From contig NZ_JHVL01000040.1 of NCBI RefSeq assembly GCF_000620125.1, positions 1 to 32,220 of the forward strand: a DNA stretch of 32,220 nt, given 5' to 3'. Position numbers and translations under genes: made by a program. This DNA is from Clostridiisalibacter paucivorans DSM 22131. GTDB lineage: Bacteria; Bacillota; Clostridia; Tissierellales; Clostridiisalibacteraceae. The notes under the pieces are model-generated. The model worked only from the letters and a program-made list of their open reading frames with translations. It had not been told where the DNA came from and searched no databases. Shown here one piece after another: positions 15,877 to 24,020 of this stretch. Positions within the stretch are counted from its first letter, which is position 1, and each line of letters starts with the position of its first letter.

Positions 15877-16857
15877 ATGATAAGAAATATGATTAAAATA
15901 ATTATAGTGACAGTCTTAGGAATATTGGTATTGGCAGGGTGTGGGAAGACTGATTCAGCTCAGAAGAAGATAGAGATAGGAATAAGTCAAATAGTAGAAT
16001 ATAGTGCATTGGATGAAAATAGGGAAGGATTTCTAAAGGCCCTAGAGGATAATGGTTACAAGAATGGAGATAATATAGAAATCGAATATCAGAATGCCCA
16101 GGGAGATTTGGCTACAGCCCAGACTATAGCTAAAAATTTTGTATCGAAGGATAAAGAGTTAATATTTGCCATAGCTACTGGATCAGTACAAGGGTCATAT
16201 AATGCTACTAAAGATATACCTATTTTATTTAGTTCTGTAACAGACCCTGTGGCAGCAGGGGTAGTTGAATCTTTAGAAATGCCAAATACTAATGTTTCTG
16301 GTACATCAGATTATATACCTGTGGAAAAACAGATGGATTTAATTAAAAAATTTGTTCCCAATGCTACTAACATAGGGGTCATATATAATACCAGTGAAGT
16401 AAATTCTCAGGTACAGGTGTCTAAATTGAAGGAAAGTGCAGATGAATATGGGTATAAAATTGTGGAGGTTGGAGTGACTAGTACCAATGAAGTAAATCAG
16501 GCTATATCAAGTTTAACCAAAGATATAGATGTATTATTTGTACCTACTGACCAATTGGTGGTATCGTCAATGCCTGTAATAGTTCAGCAGACTATGAAAA
16601 AAAATATTCCTATTATAGCATCTGAAAAGGGCTCAGTAGAATTGGGAGCATTGGTTACCCAAGGAATAAATTATTATGATTTGGGATATAAGACAGGTGA
16701 AATGGCTGTAAAGGTATTAAATGGAGAAGATATTTCTAAAATGCCTGTAACAATGATGGATGAGATGGAGATAATAGTAAATGAAGATTCCTTAAAGGCC
16801 CTAGGCATTGATAAACCACAGGATGAAAATATAATTTATATCAATACAAAAGAATAG
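15877..16857 (+). CDS. substrate-binding lipoprotein of the ABC importer (ABC_sub_bind, TrpX-like)
   Basis: This is a 326-residue extracytoplasmic binding protein. A hydrophobic signal sequence ends in the lipobox LAGC with Cys22 as the lipidation site. The mature part has the ABC_sub_bind pattern: IEIGISQIVEYSALDENREGFLKAL, TAQTIAKNFVSKDKELIFAIAT, DIPILFSSVTDPVAAGVV, VSGTSDYIPVEKQMDLIKKFVPNA, IGVIYNTSEVNS and VPTDQLVVSS. Known relatives bind tryptophan or other aromatic compounds, but the family is diverse. The ATG at 15877 is favoured because GGGAG ends 9 bases before it; the ATG at 15868 abuts that site. No clear terminator follows. Confidence 0.88.
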   Translation: MIRNMIKIIIVTVLGILVLAGCGKTDSAQKKIEIGISQIVEYSALDENREGFLKALEDNGYKNGDNIEIEYQNAQGDLATAQTIAKNFVSKDKELIFAIATGSVQGSYNATKDIPILFSSVTDPVAAGVVESLEMPNTNVSGTSDYIPVEKQMDLIKKFVPNATNIGVIYNTSEVNSQVQVSKLKESADEYGYKIVEVGVTSTNEVNQAISSLTKDIDVLFVPTDQLVVSSMPVIVQQTMKKNIPIIASEKGSVELGALVTQGINYYDLGYKTGEMAVKVLNGEDISKMPVTMMDEMEIIVNEDSLKALGIDKPQDENIIYINTKE

Positions 16858-16928
16858 ATGCAGTATAGCTAACCATCTTCTATAAGTGGGATATGAATTT
16901 TGCCTATGCCATATGTAATCAAAAGCAG

Positions 16929-16957
16929 TTGAAGATATCTGTACTAAATGGTATAGT
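16929..16957 (+). promoter_or_regulatory. probable promoter of the coiled-coil gene
   Basis: TTGAAG (16929-16934) and TATAGT (16952-16957) are separated by 17 bases, about 60 bases before the start codon. Nothing else notable is seen in 16858-17017. Confidence 0.45.
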
Positions 16958-17017
16958 ATAGATGTAAGTAATTAGGAAATTATGCTGTGAATCAGTATGC
17001 AAATGTGGAGGGATTTT

Positions 17018-17428
17018 ATGGAAGAAAAGATGTTTGAATTATTAGAAAAAGTGTATATTGAAGTGCAGGATATGAAGGGCAGAATGGAAGGTATAGAAGG
17101 CAGAATGGAAGGCATGGAAGGCAAAATGGAAGGCATGGAAGGCAGAATGGAAGGTATGGAAGGCAAAATTGAAGGCATGGAAGGCAAAATTGAAGGCATG
17201 GAAGGCAAAATTGAAGGCATGGAATCCAGAATGGAAGGCATGGAAACTGAAATGCGGCAAGGGTTTCTTAGACTTGAAAATAAGATGGATGAAAATGATA
17301 GAGCACTATATGATGGATATAAGCAAAGTATTGAAGGAATAACAGATATTAGACATAAATTAGATAAATTGACAGATAAAGTGGAAAATCAAGAAATAAG
17401 ATTACAGGTATTGAAGACAGCCAAGTAA
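17018..17428 (+). CDS. coiled-coil protein with heptad repeats
   Basis: This 136-residue soluble protein is almost entirely charged and helical. Residues ~21-76 are eight copies of a seven-residue unit of the form G(R/K)(M/I)EGME, with small changes at the ends. The spacing of Met/Ile at positions 3 and 6 fits a heptad of a coiled coil, so a long parallel or antiparallel bundle is likely. After the repeats come MRQGFLRLENKMDENDRALYDGYKQ and a second amphipathic part KLDKLTDKVENQEIRLQVLK. There is no signal peptide, membrane helix or catalytic motif. The function is unknown; similar small coiled-coil proteins are common in Clostridia. The ATG at 17018 has GTGGAGGG upstream; an earlier ATG at 16997 has not. 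Confidence 0.7.
   Translation: MEEKMFELLEKVYIEVQDMKGRMEGIEGRMEGMEGKMEGMEGRMEGMEGKIEGMEGKIEGMEGKIEGMESRMEGMETEMRQGFLRLENKMDENDRALYDGYKQSIEGITDIRHKLDKLTDKVENQEIRLQVLKTAK
17078..17245 (+). repeat. eight 21-bp tandem repeats inside the coiled-coil gene
   Basis: Eight head-to-tail units of 21 bases have the consensus GGCARAATKGAAGGYATGGAA. Units 5 to 7 (17162-17224) are identical to each other, which points to recent duplication or unequal recombination. Each unit is one heptad, so copy-number change keeps the frame. Confidence 0.9.
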
Positions 17429-17433
17429 AAAAC

Positions 17434-17462
17434 TTGACAAATATAAAGGTATGGAATAAAAT
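17434..17462 (+). promoter_or_regulatory. promoter of the tetR-ABC exporter operon
   Basis: TTGACA (17434-17439) and TAAAAT (17457-17462) are separated by 17 bases. The predicted start of transcription falls in the first operator just downstream, which fits autorepression. Confidence 0.8.
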
Positions 17463-17463
17463 A

Positions 17464-17526
17464 TGACTACAAAGTCACATGACTATGTAGTCATATTTTT
17501 TTAATCTCAAGATGACTATGTAGTCA
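17464..17526 (+). promoter_or_regulatory. three operator copies for the TetR regulator
   Basis: Three palindromic 14-base sites share the halves TGACT and AGTCA: TGACTACAAAGTCA at 17464-17477, and TGACTATGTAGTCA at 17480-17493 and 17513-17526. The second and third are identical perfect palindromes 33 bases apart, about three helical turns, and the first two are 16 bases apart. They cover the transcription start and leader of the tetR operon, so the regulator downstream is the likely binder. Confidence 0.75.
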
Positions 17527-17549
17527 CATACTATTTAAGGAGTGATTAT

Positions 17550-18176
17550 ATGCCAACAGATACATTTTTCAATTTATCAGAAGAAAAGAGAAATAAAATT
17601 CTAAATGTGGCCATAGATGAATTTGCAGAGTATTTTTATCATAATGCCAGTATAAGTAGAATAGTAAAAGAGGCCAATATAGCAAAGGGGAGTTTTTATC
17701 AGTACTTTTCAGACAAGAAAGATCTATTTAAATATATTATGGATATATCAGCACAGAAAAAATTAAAATATTTGGCTAAAAGTATAGATGAACAAAGAGA
17801 AATGGATTTTTTTCAAAGGGTTAGAGAAATCTATATTATGGGGTTAAGATTTGCAAAAGATCATCCAAAACTTCAAAAGATAGGTATAAATTTAGTTCTT
17901 AGTCATGATGAAGGATTTAAAAGAGACATTTTAGGGGAAAATATCCCTAAAAGTGATGAGTTATTTGAAAAGTTGTTAAATCAAGGTATAGAAAGTGGAG
18001 ATATAAACCCAGATATAGATTTGAAAGTGGTAGCCCACATGATAACTACCATGAGTATATCCATCAGTGAATATTTTCTAATGAAAATGGGAGATAAAGA
18101 TATTATGGACATTATGAATTTAGTAGATAATATGCTAGATGTGTTTAAAAATGGAATTAAAAATGAAAGGAAGTGA
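17550..18176 (+). CDS. TetR/AcrR family regulator of the ABC-2 exporter
   Basis: This is a 208-residue repressor. The N-terminal helix-turn-helix (residues ~8-55) is typical: EEKRNKILNVAIDEFAEY, ASISRIVKEANIAKGSFYQYFSDKKDLFKYI. The remaining helical domain (KYLAKSIDEQREMDFFQRVREIYIMGLRFAKDHP...) is the ligand and dimer part and gives no clue to the inducer. The ATG has AAGGAG 9 bases upstream. It is 6 bases from the exporter ATPase gene, and three palindromes lie at its promoter, so it most likely represses itself and the exporter until a toxic compound binds. Confidence 0.88.
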   Translation: MPTDTFFNLSEEKRNKILNVAIDEFAEYFYHNASISRIVKEANIAKGSFYQYFSDKKDLFKYIMDISAQKKLKYLAKSIDEQREMDFFQRVREIYIMGLRFAKDHPKLQKIGINLVLSHDEGFKRDILGENIPKSDELFEKLLNQGIESGDINPDIDLKVVAHMITTMSISISEYFLMKMGDKDIMDIMNLVDNMLDVFKNGIKNERK

Positions 18177-18182
18177 AACTAA

Positions 18183-19037
18183 ATGTTAGATGTAAAAAAT
18201 CTTTACCATTCCTATACAAAAGACAATAGATATGCTGTAGAAGATGTAAATTTTGAAATAAAAGCAGGTGAGATATTTGGTTTTTTAGGACCCAGCGGAG
18301 CGGGTAAATCTACTACCCAAAATATATTGATAGGTTTATTGCCATTGCAAAAAGGAAAGGTGGAATTATGGGGAAAGGATATAAAGAAGTCAAAGGGAGA
18401 ATTTTTCAATCAGATAGGGGTATCTTTTGAACAACCTAATGTATATAAAAAGCTTAGTGGCTTAGAAAATCTGAATTTTCATAAAAATATGTTTGATGTA
18501 CCCACTGAAGATCCCATACAGTTATTGAAAATGGTAGGATTAGAGGATGCGGCCAATAAAAAGGCAGGAGGATATTCAAAGGGTATGTTACAACGATTAG
18601 TATTTGTGAGGTCTATGATTAATAATCCTAAAATCTGGTTTTTAGATGAACCAACATCTGGACTTGACCCCAATACTGCCAATAAAATTAAAAATATAAT
18701 AAAAGAAAAAAACAATATGGGCACCACCATATTTTTGACTACCCATAATATGCATATAGCAGAGGAGCTTTGTGACAGAATAGCCCTTATAAATGAAGGC
18801 AAGATAGAGCTTGTAAATTCTCCTAGAAATTTGAAGCTTAAATATGGAGAAAAACTTATAAAGGTAGAATACAAAGAAGATGGAAATATGAAGACAGAGA
18901 GACTTTCTATTGTAGATGAAAAGGATAAGAAGAGATTAAATGGTCTTATAAATGAAGGTAAAATAGAGACTATGCATTCCCAAGAGGCAACATTAGAAGA
19001 GATATTTATAAAGGTCACAGGAAGGGAGTTGAGTTAA
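18183..19037 (+). CDS. ABC-2 exporter ATPase
   Basis: This 284-residue ATPase belongs to the drug or lipid exporter group (DrrA/CcmA-like). Motifs: Walker A GPSGAGKST, Q-loop SFEQPNVYKKLSGLENL, signature GGYSKGMLQRL, Walker B IWFLDEPTSGLDP and H-loop TTHNMHIAEEL. The C-terminal ~70 residues (KLIKVEYKEDGNMKTERLSI...EIFIKVTGREL) are the accessory domain common in this group. It follows tetR by 6 bases and precedes two permeases, so a heterodimeric pump under TetR control is likely. The substrate is unknown. Confidence 0.92.
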   Translation: MLDVKNLYHSYTKDNRYAVEDVNFEIKAGEIFGFLGPSGAGKSTTQNILIGLLPLQKGKVELWGKDIKKSKGEFFNQIGVSFEQPNVYKKLSGLENLNFHKNMFDVPTEDPIQLLKMVGLEDAANKKAGGYSKGMLQRLVFVRSMINNPKIWFLDEPTSGLDPNTANKIKNIIKEKNNMGTTIFLTTHNMHIAEELCDRIALINEGKIELVNSPRNLKLKYGEKLIKVEYKEDGNMKTERLSIVDEKDKKRLNGLINEGKIETMHSQEATLEEIFIKVTGRELS

Positions 19038-19039
19038 AA

Positions 19040-20095
19040 ATGATTCAGAGATTTTTAGCTCTAACCAAGAAAGATATTATAAATGGATATAGGAATTATT
19101 TTTTTGTTGTGACCATATTTATAGCAGTATTCTTCGGGCTTGTTATTAATTTTATAGTGCCTGAAGATACCAGTATTAAACCTGATTTATATATTTATAA
19201 TAGTTATGATGGTGAATATGTAGGACTTATGGATGGAATAATTGAAGGCTCTCAACAAAAACATAGTAATATGTATATGTTGAAATCTAAGAGAGAAGTA
19301 GTAGAAAATATGAAGGATAATTTCAATAGTATAGGTTTAGTGATTCTTGAGAAATCAGGATTACCAAATATGGAATTTATAATGCAGGGTTATGAAAATG
19401 AAAAGATTGTAAATACCTTAATCTTATCCATGGAAGATGATATTAAAAAGAAAATTTATGGAGATATAAATATAGATACCATAGTGTTGAAACAGGATAT
19501 GGAGTTAGCTGATATACCCTTTAATAAGAGTATATTGCCCATGTTTTTAGTTATGGAGCCAGTATTATTGGGATTTATAATGATTCTAGCCCTTGTATTT
19601 ATGGAAAAAGATGAGGGGACTATAAAGTCATATATGGTATCTCCCGGTGGAGTATCCGAATATTTAGCAGCTAAAATTGTATTTATGATAATTTTGGGGT
19701 GGATATCGGCTGTTATAAGTACATTAATGGTAGTGGGAGTGAATGCAGACTATATAAAATTATTGTCAATAGTAACGGTAGGAGGGATATTTGCATCGGG
19801 ATTGGGGCTTATAGTGTCTAGTTTTTTTGATAATCTGTCTAAATCTATGGTTTGGATAATGATAGTTAGTATACTACTATCATTGCCATTTATATCATAT
19901 TTTGTACCCAGTTTTGCACCTAATTATATAAGACTGATACCAACATATTCATTGCTATTTGCCATGAAGGAAGCAGTATTTCCCACAGGAAACACAGCTA
20001 TAATATATAATACATTAATTACATTTTGTATACTGGCAGTTATAAATTATATATTGGCATTATTAGTATATAGATATAATCTATCTAAGATGTAA
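19040..20095 (+). CDS. ABC-2 exporter permease, first subunit
   Basis: This 351-residue membrane protein has the ABC-2 layout: one N-terminal helix (YFFVVTIFIAVFFGLVINFI), an extracytoplasmic part of roughly 130 residues, then five or six C-terminal helices starting at SILPMFLVMEPVLLGFIMIL. The cytoplasmic motif MEKDEGTIKSYMVSPGGVSEYLAAK is typical of ABC-2 permeases. It starts 2 bases after the ATPase stop, with GGAAGGGAG some 15 bases upstream. It probably pairs with the next permease. Confidence 0.87.
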   Translation: MIQRFLALTKKDIINGYRNYFFVVTIFIAVFFGLVINFIVPEDTSIKPDLYIYNSYDGEYVGLMDGIIEGSQQKHSNMYMLKSKREVVENMKDNFNSIGLVILEKSGLPNMEFIMQGYENEKIVNTLILSMEDDIKKKIYGDINIDTIVLKQDMELADIPFNKSILPMFLVMEPVLLGFIMILALVFMEKDEGTIKSYMVSPGGVSEYLAAKIVFMIILGWISAVISTLMVVGVNADYIKLLSIVTVGGIFASGLGLIVSSFFDNLSKSMVWIMIVSILLSLPFISYFVPSFAPNYIRLIPTYSLLFAMKEAVFPTGNTAIIYNTLITFCILAVINYILALLVYRYNLSKM

Positions 20096-20106
20096 AGGAG
20101 GAAAAT

Positions 20107-21105
20107 ATGAAGAGAATATTAGCCATATTCAAGAGAGATATAATTAGTAGTTTAAGAGAATTTATGCTCATATATATGATGGTGGCTCCAATACTTTTGG
20201 CTATAGGTCTTAGATTTTTCATACCAAGTGTTGGTTCTGCCTCTATTCAATTTGCAGTGGATAATAGTGTAGATAAAGATATAATAGATATATTCAATAG
20301 ATATGGAAATGTGGAAAGATATGATTCGGTCGAAGATGTTAAAAAAAGAGTCAATAGTATAGATGATATAGCAGGGGTAATTGTAGATGAAAAAAATAAT
20401 TTTAAGTTGATATTAGAGGGCAATGAGTCCCATGATACTGAAGAAATACCTAAAAAGATAATTAGAAGCATAAAATATGAAGATGGACTCAATACTGGGC
20501 ATTCAATAACAGATATTGGGATTAAAAACTCTCCTATAGCCACAATAGGAACAACATCCCTTATAATTATGGCCATAGTTATGGGAGGTATAGTAATAGG
20601 GCTCAACATAATAGAAGAAAAGGAATCGGGAACAATAAGGTCATTGATTGTATCTCCAATGAGCAAAATTGAATTTATATTGGGAAAGAGTGTAATAGGT
20701 GTCATTTTGCCCATAATACAGGTTTATATAATTTTATGGATACTGGGCATGGCCAATGTAAATATATATATGGTGTTGATTTTGACATTGATTAGTATGT
20801 TGCTGACCATAACAATGGGATTTTTAATCGGAGTTATAAGTGGAAATCAGATAGCAGGAATTGCAAATTTAAAATTATTGTTTCTGATCGTATCTTTATC
20901 TATAATAGGAGCAATAATGCTTCCACAGAGCAAACAATTTTTACTGTATTGGGCACCTCCATATTGGTCATTTATAGGATTTAGGGATATCTTACTTCAT
21001 AATATTACATGGTATCAATTATTTATATATTGTCTATGGATATTGGGATTAAGTACTATAATATTTATGTTGGTCAGAAAGAAAATTAATAACAGATTAT
21101 CTTAG
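20107..21105 (+). CDS. ABC-2 exporter permease, second subunit
   Basis: This 332-residue permease has the same design as its neighbour: an N-terminal helix (FMLIYMMVAPILLAIGLRFF), an external region of ~120 residues, and C-terminal helices starting at IATIGTTSLIIMAIVMGGIVIGL. The loop IIEEKESGTIRSLIVSPMSKIEFILGK is the ABC-2 signature region. AAAGGAGG precedes the ATG. It is the last gene of the operon, ended by a strong terminator. Two different permeases with one ATPase suggest a heterodimeric channel. Confidence 0.88.
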   Translation: MKRILAIFKRDIISSLREFMLIYMMVAPILLAIGLRFFIPSVGSASIQFAVDNSVDKDIIDIFNRYGNVERYDSVEDVKKRVNSIDDIAGVIVDEKNNFKLILEGNESHDTEEIPKKIIRSIKYEDGLNTGHSITDIGIKNSPIATIGTTSLIIMAIVMGGIVIGLNIIEEKESGTIRSLIVSPMSKIEFILGKSVIGVILPIIQVYIILWILGMANVNIYMVLILTLISMLLTITMGFLIGVISGNQIAGIANLKLLFLIVSLSIIGAIMLPQSKQFLLYWAPPYWSFIGFRDILLHNITWYQLFIYCLWILGLSTIIFMLVRKKINNRLS

Positions 21106-21116
21106 GAGAAAGTTAT

Positions 21117-21147
21117 AAGTTAGTAGTTAGTAACTACTAACTTTTTT
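21117..21147 (+). terminator. terminator of the exporter operon
   Basis: A perfect 13-bp inverted repeat, AAGTTAGTAGTTA and TAACTACTAACTT, surrounds a single central G and is followed by a T-rich tail. The minimal loop is formed by opening the centre. Confidence 0.85.
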
Positions 21148-21167
21148 ATTTACAAAAGAATATATAT

Positions 21168-21183
21168 AGTGTAAAATTACACT
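21168..21183 (+). promoter_or_regulatory. palindrome, possible operator of the XRE regulator
   Basis: AGTGTAA and TTACACT flank a central AA, 23 bases before the XRE gene and just after a TATATA-rich segment that could be a -10 region. Its position fits an autoregulatory site; this is inference. Confidence 0.45.
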
Positions 21184-21206
21184 AAAAGAGAAAAGAGGGT
21201 GAAATA

Positions 21207-21662
21207 TTGGATAGAGATAAATTTGTGGACATGGTAAATGACAAATTAAAGCTGATAAGAAACGAATATGATTTTACCCAGGATAGGATGGCGGAAATTA
21301 TAGGTATATCAAAAAAGACTTTAGTACAGATAGAAAAGGGTAGGTCCAGCTTAGGATGGACAGGGGCTGTAGCAGTATGCACTATATTTAAAGATAGTGA
21401 GATATTGCAGATGATATTTGGAGGAGATACTCAAGATATTATATTGTCAATTGCATTTGAAAATTACGATAAGAATTATGAAAATACCATGGGTGGCAAA
21501 GTGTGGTGGAGAGATGTAGAAATCAACGGGAATTATAGGATACAACAAAATATAATAAGCAATCACTATAGGATATTGGATGGGGACGATAGGAGGATAA
21601 GTTCTTCTTTTGATATTGAATATATAAATAAAAGAATGAAGGAACTTTTAGGAGATGAGTAA
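21207..21662 (+). CDS. XRE-type helix-turn-helix regulator
   Basis: This 151-residue protein has an N-terminal XRE helix-turn-helix (residues ~8-60: LKLIRNEYDFTQDRMAEIIGISKKTLVQIEKGRSSLGW). The C-terminal half carries GGKVWWRDVEINGNYRIQQNIISNHYRILDGDDRR, a conserved-looking Trp/Tyr/His-rich part that is probably a sensing or dimerisation domain seen in clostridial regulators. The start is TTG at 21207 with GAGGGTG upstream. The stop is 2 bases before the first radical SAM gene, so it probably belongs to the same operon and controls it through the palindrome upstream. Confidence 0.82.
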   Translation: MDRDKFVDMVNDKLKLIRNEYDFTQDRMAEIIGISKKTLVQIEKGRSSLGWTGAVAVCTIFKDSEILQMIFGGDTQDIILSIAFENYDKNYENTMGGKVWWRDVEINGNYRIQQNIISNHYRILDGDDRRISSSFDIEYINKRMKELLGDE

Positions 21663-21664
21663 AT

Positions 21665-22939
21665 ATGATTACAAATATACTTAGAAGATTAATACTTGGA
21701 AAAAAAGAAAAATTTACATTTAACAGATATAAAAGAGGAAATATAGATTTCGAAACTATAGGAGATAGTATAGGGTTATATATCCATATACCCTTTTGCA
21801 AAAGTATTTGCCCATATTGCCCATACAACAAGATATTGTATGATAAATCCTTAGCAGAAAGATATAGAGATGCCATTATAGAAGAATTAAAAATATATAA
21901 GGATATAATAAAGCAAAGAAAAATTACATCCATATATATAGGAGGTGGGACTCCTACATTAATGACATATGAACTCAAGGATATATTAGTCTATATTAGA
22001 AATAATTATAATTTTTCTGGGGATATAGGAATAGAAACTCACCCCAATGAAATCAATAGTGAAATCTTAGAAGAAATAAAAAACATGGGCATAACTCATA
22101 TAAGTGTAGGGGTACAGACATTTAATAATGATACTCTTAGTATTATAGGAAGAAATTACAATAGAGAACATATTTATCAATCACTGGAATTGATAAAAAA
22201 GTTTGATTTTAAATGTGTAGATGTAGATATAATGACTAATCTTCCTAATCAGACATTGAAAGATATAGAATATGATATAAAAACAGTGTATTCCTATGAT
22301 ATAGATCAACTTTCCATATATCCTTTAATTATGTTTCCTATGACAGGAATGAAGGAAGCTATGAAAGATAAGGAATTTACAAGATTTGGAGAATTAAAGG
22401 AGGCAAAGGTGCTTAAAACTATAGATAATATATCTAAAGAATATGGCTATAGCAGAAGCTCCATATGGACCTATGGAAAGGATGAAGATACTAGATATAC
22501 ATCTGTAACCAGGGAGAGTTTTATAGGATTAGGGGCCGGAGCAAGTTCATATTTTGGTAATTATTTTTATCTAAACACTTTTGATGTAAATGCTTATATA
22601 GGGGCATTAAACAAAAAGAATATAGCTATTAATATATTTACAAAAATGACAGATAGGGAAAGTATGGCATTTTGGCTATTTTGGAGATGTTATGATGGAG
22701 TAATTGACAAAAATAGATTCTTTAAGATGTATGGTAAAGATATGAAAAAGGAATTTAAATTATTATATAAGATTATGAAGTTATTTAAGATAGTAACAGA
22801 AAAAGGGGACAAGCTTATACTTACAGACCTGGGAATATACTTATATCATATGGTGGAAAAGAGGTATTCTACACATTATTTAAACGATATGTGGCAGCAA
22901 TCAATGGAGGAACCATGGATAAAAGAGCTTAAATTATAG
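21665..22939 (+). CDS. HemW/HemN-like radical SAM protein
   Basis: This 424-residue radical SAM protein resembles the HemN/HemW family. The cluster motif is CX3CX2C in YIHIPFCKSICPYCPYNK, and SIYIGGGTPTLM is the SAM-binding glycine motif. Further family signs are ETHPNEIN, HISVGVQTFNNDTLSIIGRNY, VDVDIMTNLPNQT and FIGLGAGASSYFG. The fourth Cys of true HemN (CXC after the third) is missing, as in HemW-like proteins. HemW relatives act as haem chaperones or haem-cleaving methyltransferases rather than oxidases, so the HemN label would be unsafe. It lies between an XRE regulator and a second radical SAM gene; the substrate is unknown. Confidence 0.85.
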   Translation: MITNILRRLILGKKEKFTFNRYKRGNIDFETIGDSIGLYIHIPFCKSICPYCPYNKILYDKSLAERYRDAIIEELKIYKDIIKQRKITSIYIGGGTPTLMTYELKDILVYIRNNYNFSGDIGIETHPNEINSEILEEIKNMGITHISVGVQTFNNDTLSIIGRNYNREHIYQSLELIKKFDFKCVDVDIMTNLPNQTLKDIEYDIKTVYSYDIDQLSIYPLIMFPMTGMKEAMKDKEFTRFGELKEAKVLKTIDNISKEYGYSRSSIWTYGKDEDTRYTSVTRESFIGLGAGASSYFGNYFYLNTFDVNAYIGALNKKNIAINIFTKMTDRESMAFWLFWRCYDGVIDKNRFFKMYGKDMKKEFKLLYKIMKLFKIVTEKGDKLILTDLGIYLYHMVEKRYSTHYLNDMWQQSMEEPWIKELKL

Positions 22940-22951
22940 GAGAGGAAAGTC

Positions 22952-23854
22952 ATGAAAATAAAACATTTTTTATCTTTAAGTTATTTTGGAATTAAAACTT
23001 TAATATCTAAACAGAGAAAACCTATATTAGGGACAATAATATTGACAGATTATTGTAATTTACATTGTAAACACTGTGCTGTAAATAATATTAAGGCTAC
23101 TATGTATCCATATGAGGACATAAGGGCTGAAATGGAGAAATTTTATGATGAGGGCATAAGGATATTATTTTTTTGTGGAGGAGAAACCCTACTATGGGAA
23201 GATAAAGGCAAAACAGTTAGAGAATTGATAAAAGAGACAAGGGAAATAGGATTCTATATAGTAAACGTAGTTACCAATGGTACAGTAACGTTGGACATAC
23301 CTGAAGCAGATATAATATTTTTGAGTCTTGATGGATTAAAGGACAGCCACAATATCATTAGAGGAGATACCTTTGATACTATAATGGAAAACGCAGATAA
23401 GGCCAAAAACTCCAACATATGTGTATATATGGCGGTTAACAAGTTGAATTATAGAGATATAAAAGGAGTTACACAATTAGTAAATAACCATCCAAATTTA
23501 AACTCTATATCCTTTAATTTTCATACCCCTTATAAAGATACAGAGTATCTTAAACTTGATGAAGGGGAAAAAATACAAGCGGTAAATACTATTAAAGAGA
23601 TGATAAAGACTAAGATGCCAGTATTTAATCTATATAATAGTTTAGATGTATATCTAAAAAATACTTGGAAAAGACCATGCTACCAATGTATAGTTAGCGA
23701 ATTGGGTAAAAGATATATATGTGGTAGATGTGTAGAAGAAGATGGACTATGTGATGAATGTGGCTATCTATTTTCAGTGGAATTTTCAATGTTATTTAGT
23801 GGAGATATAAAAATTATATTTGAAGTGCTTAAGACATATCTAAAGTATGTATAA
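22952..23854 (+). CDS. radical SAM protein with Cys-rich C-terminus
   Basis: This 300-residue radical SAM protein has the cluster motif CX3CX2C in LTDYCNLHCKHCAVN, the SAM motif FFCGGETLLW and NVVTNGTVTLDIPEADIIFLSLDG, typical of the MoaA/SPASM-like group. The C-terminus has six Cys in three CX2C pairs (PCYQC, ICGRC, LCDEC), which suggests an extra Fe-S cluster or a metal site. The gap to the HemW-like gene is 12 bases, with AGGAGAGG before the ATG, so the two are co-expressed. The last ~35 residues are hydrophobic (LFSVEFSMLFSGDIKIIFEVLKTYL) and may touch the membrane. No peptide precursor gene is obvious nearby, so the substrate is unknown. Confidence 0.82.
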   Translation: MKIKHFLSLSYFGIKTLISKQRKPILGTIILTDYCNLHCKHCAVNNIKATMYPYEDIRAEMEKFYDEGIRILFFCGGETLLWEDKGKTVRELIKETREIGFYIVNVVTNGTVTLDIPEADIIFLSLDGLKDSHNIIRGDTFDTIMENADKAKNSNICVYMAVNKLNYRDIKGVTQLVNNHPNLNSISFNFHTPYKDTEYLKLDEGEKIQAVNTIKEMIKTKMPVFNLYNSLDVYLKNTWKRPCYQCIVSELGKRYICGRCVEEDGLCDECGYLFSVEFSMLFSGDIKIIFEVLKTYLKYV

Positions 23855-24020
23855 CATGTTTCTTTAGCAATGGCACTATAATATACACAATATTAAGAAT
23901 ATATAAACTTCTATTTTTGGCATAATATTATAATTTTTACATATTTTATATGTTATACTATTATTGTGATTACATAAACTTGAAATTTTAAAAAATTAAT
24001 TAGAATGGGGGAATTAAAGT

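Noticed and set aside
17078-17245. Repeat tract considered as a CRISPR array
   Set aside because: The units are adjacent 21-mers without unique spacers and lie in frame inside a gene.
16972-17260. Minus-strand open frames across the 21-bp repeats
   Set aside because: Repeats without stop codons keep several frames open; only the plus strand has a ribosome binding site, promoter and plausible protein.
21665-22939. Calling the first radical SAM gene hemN (coproporphyrinogen oxidase)
   Set aside because: The fourth Cys of the HemN motif is absent and the neighbours are not haem synthesis genes, so only HemW-like is safe.
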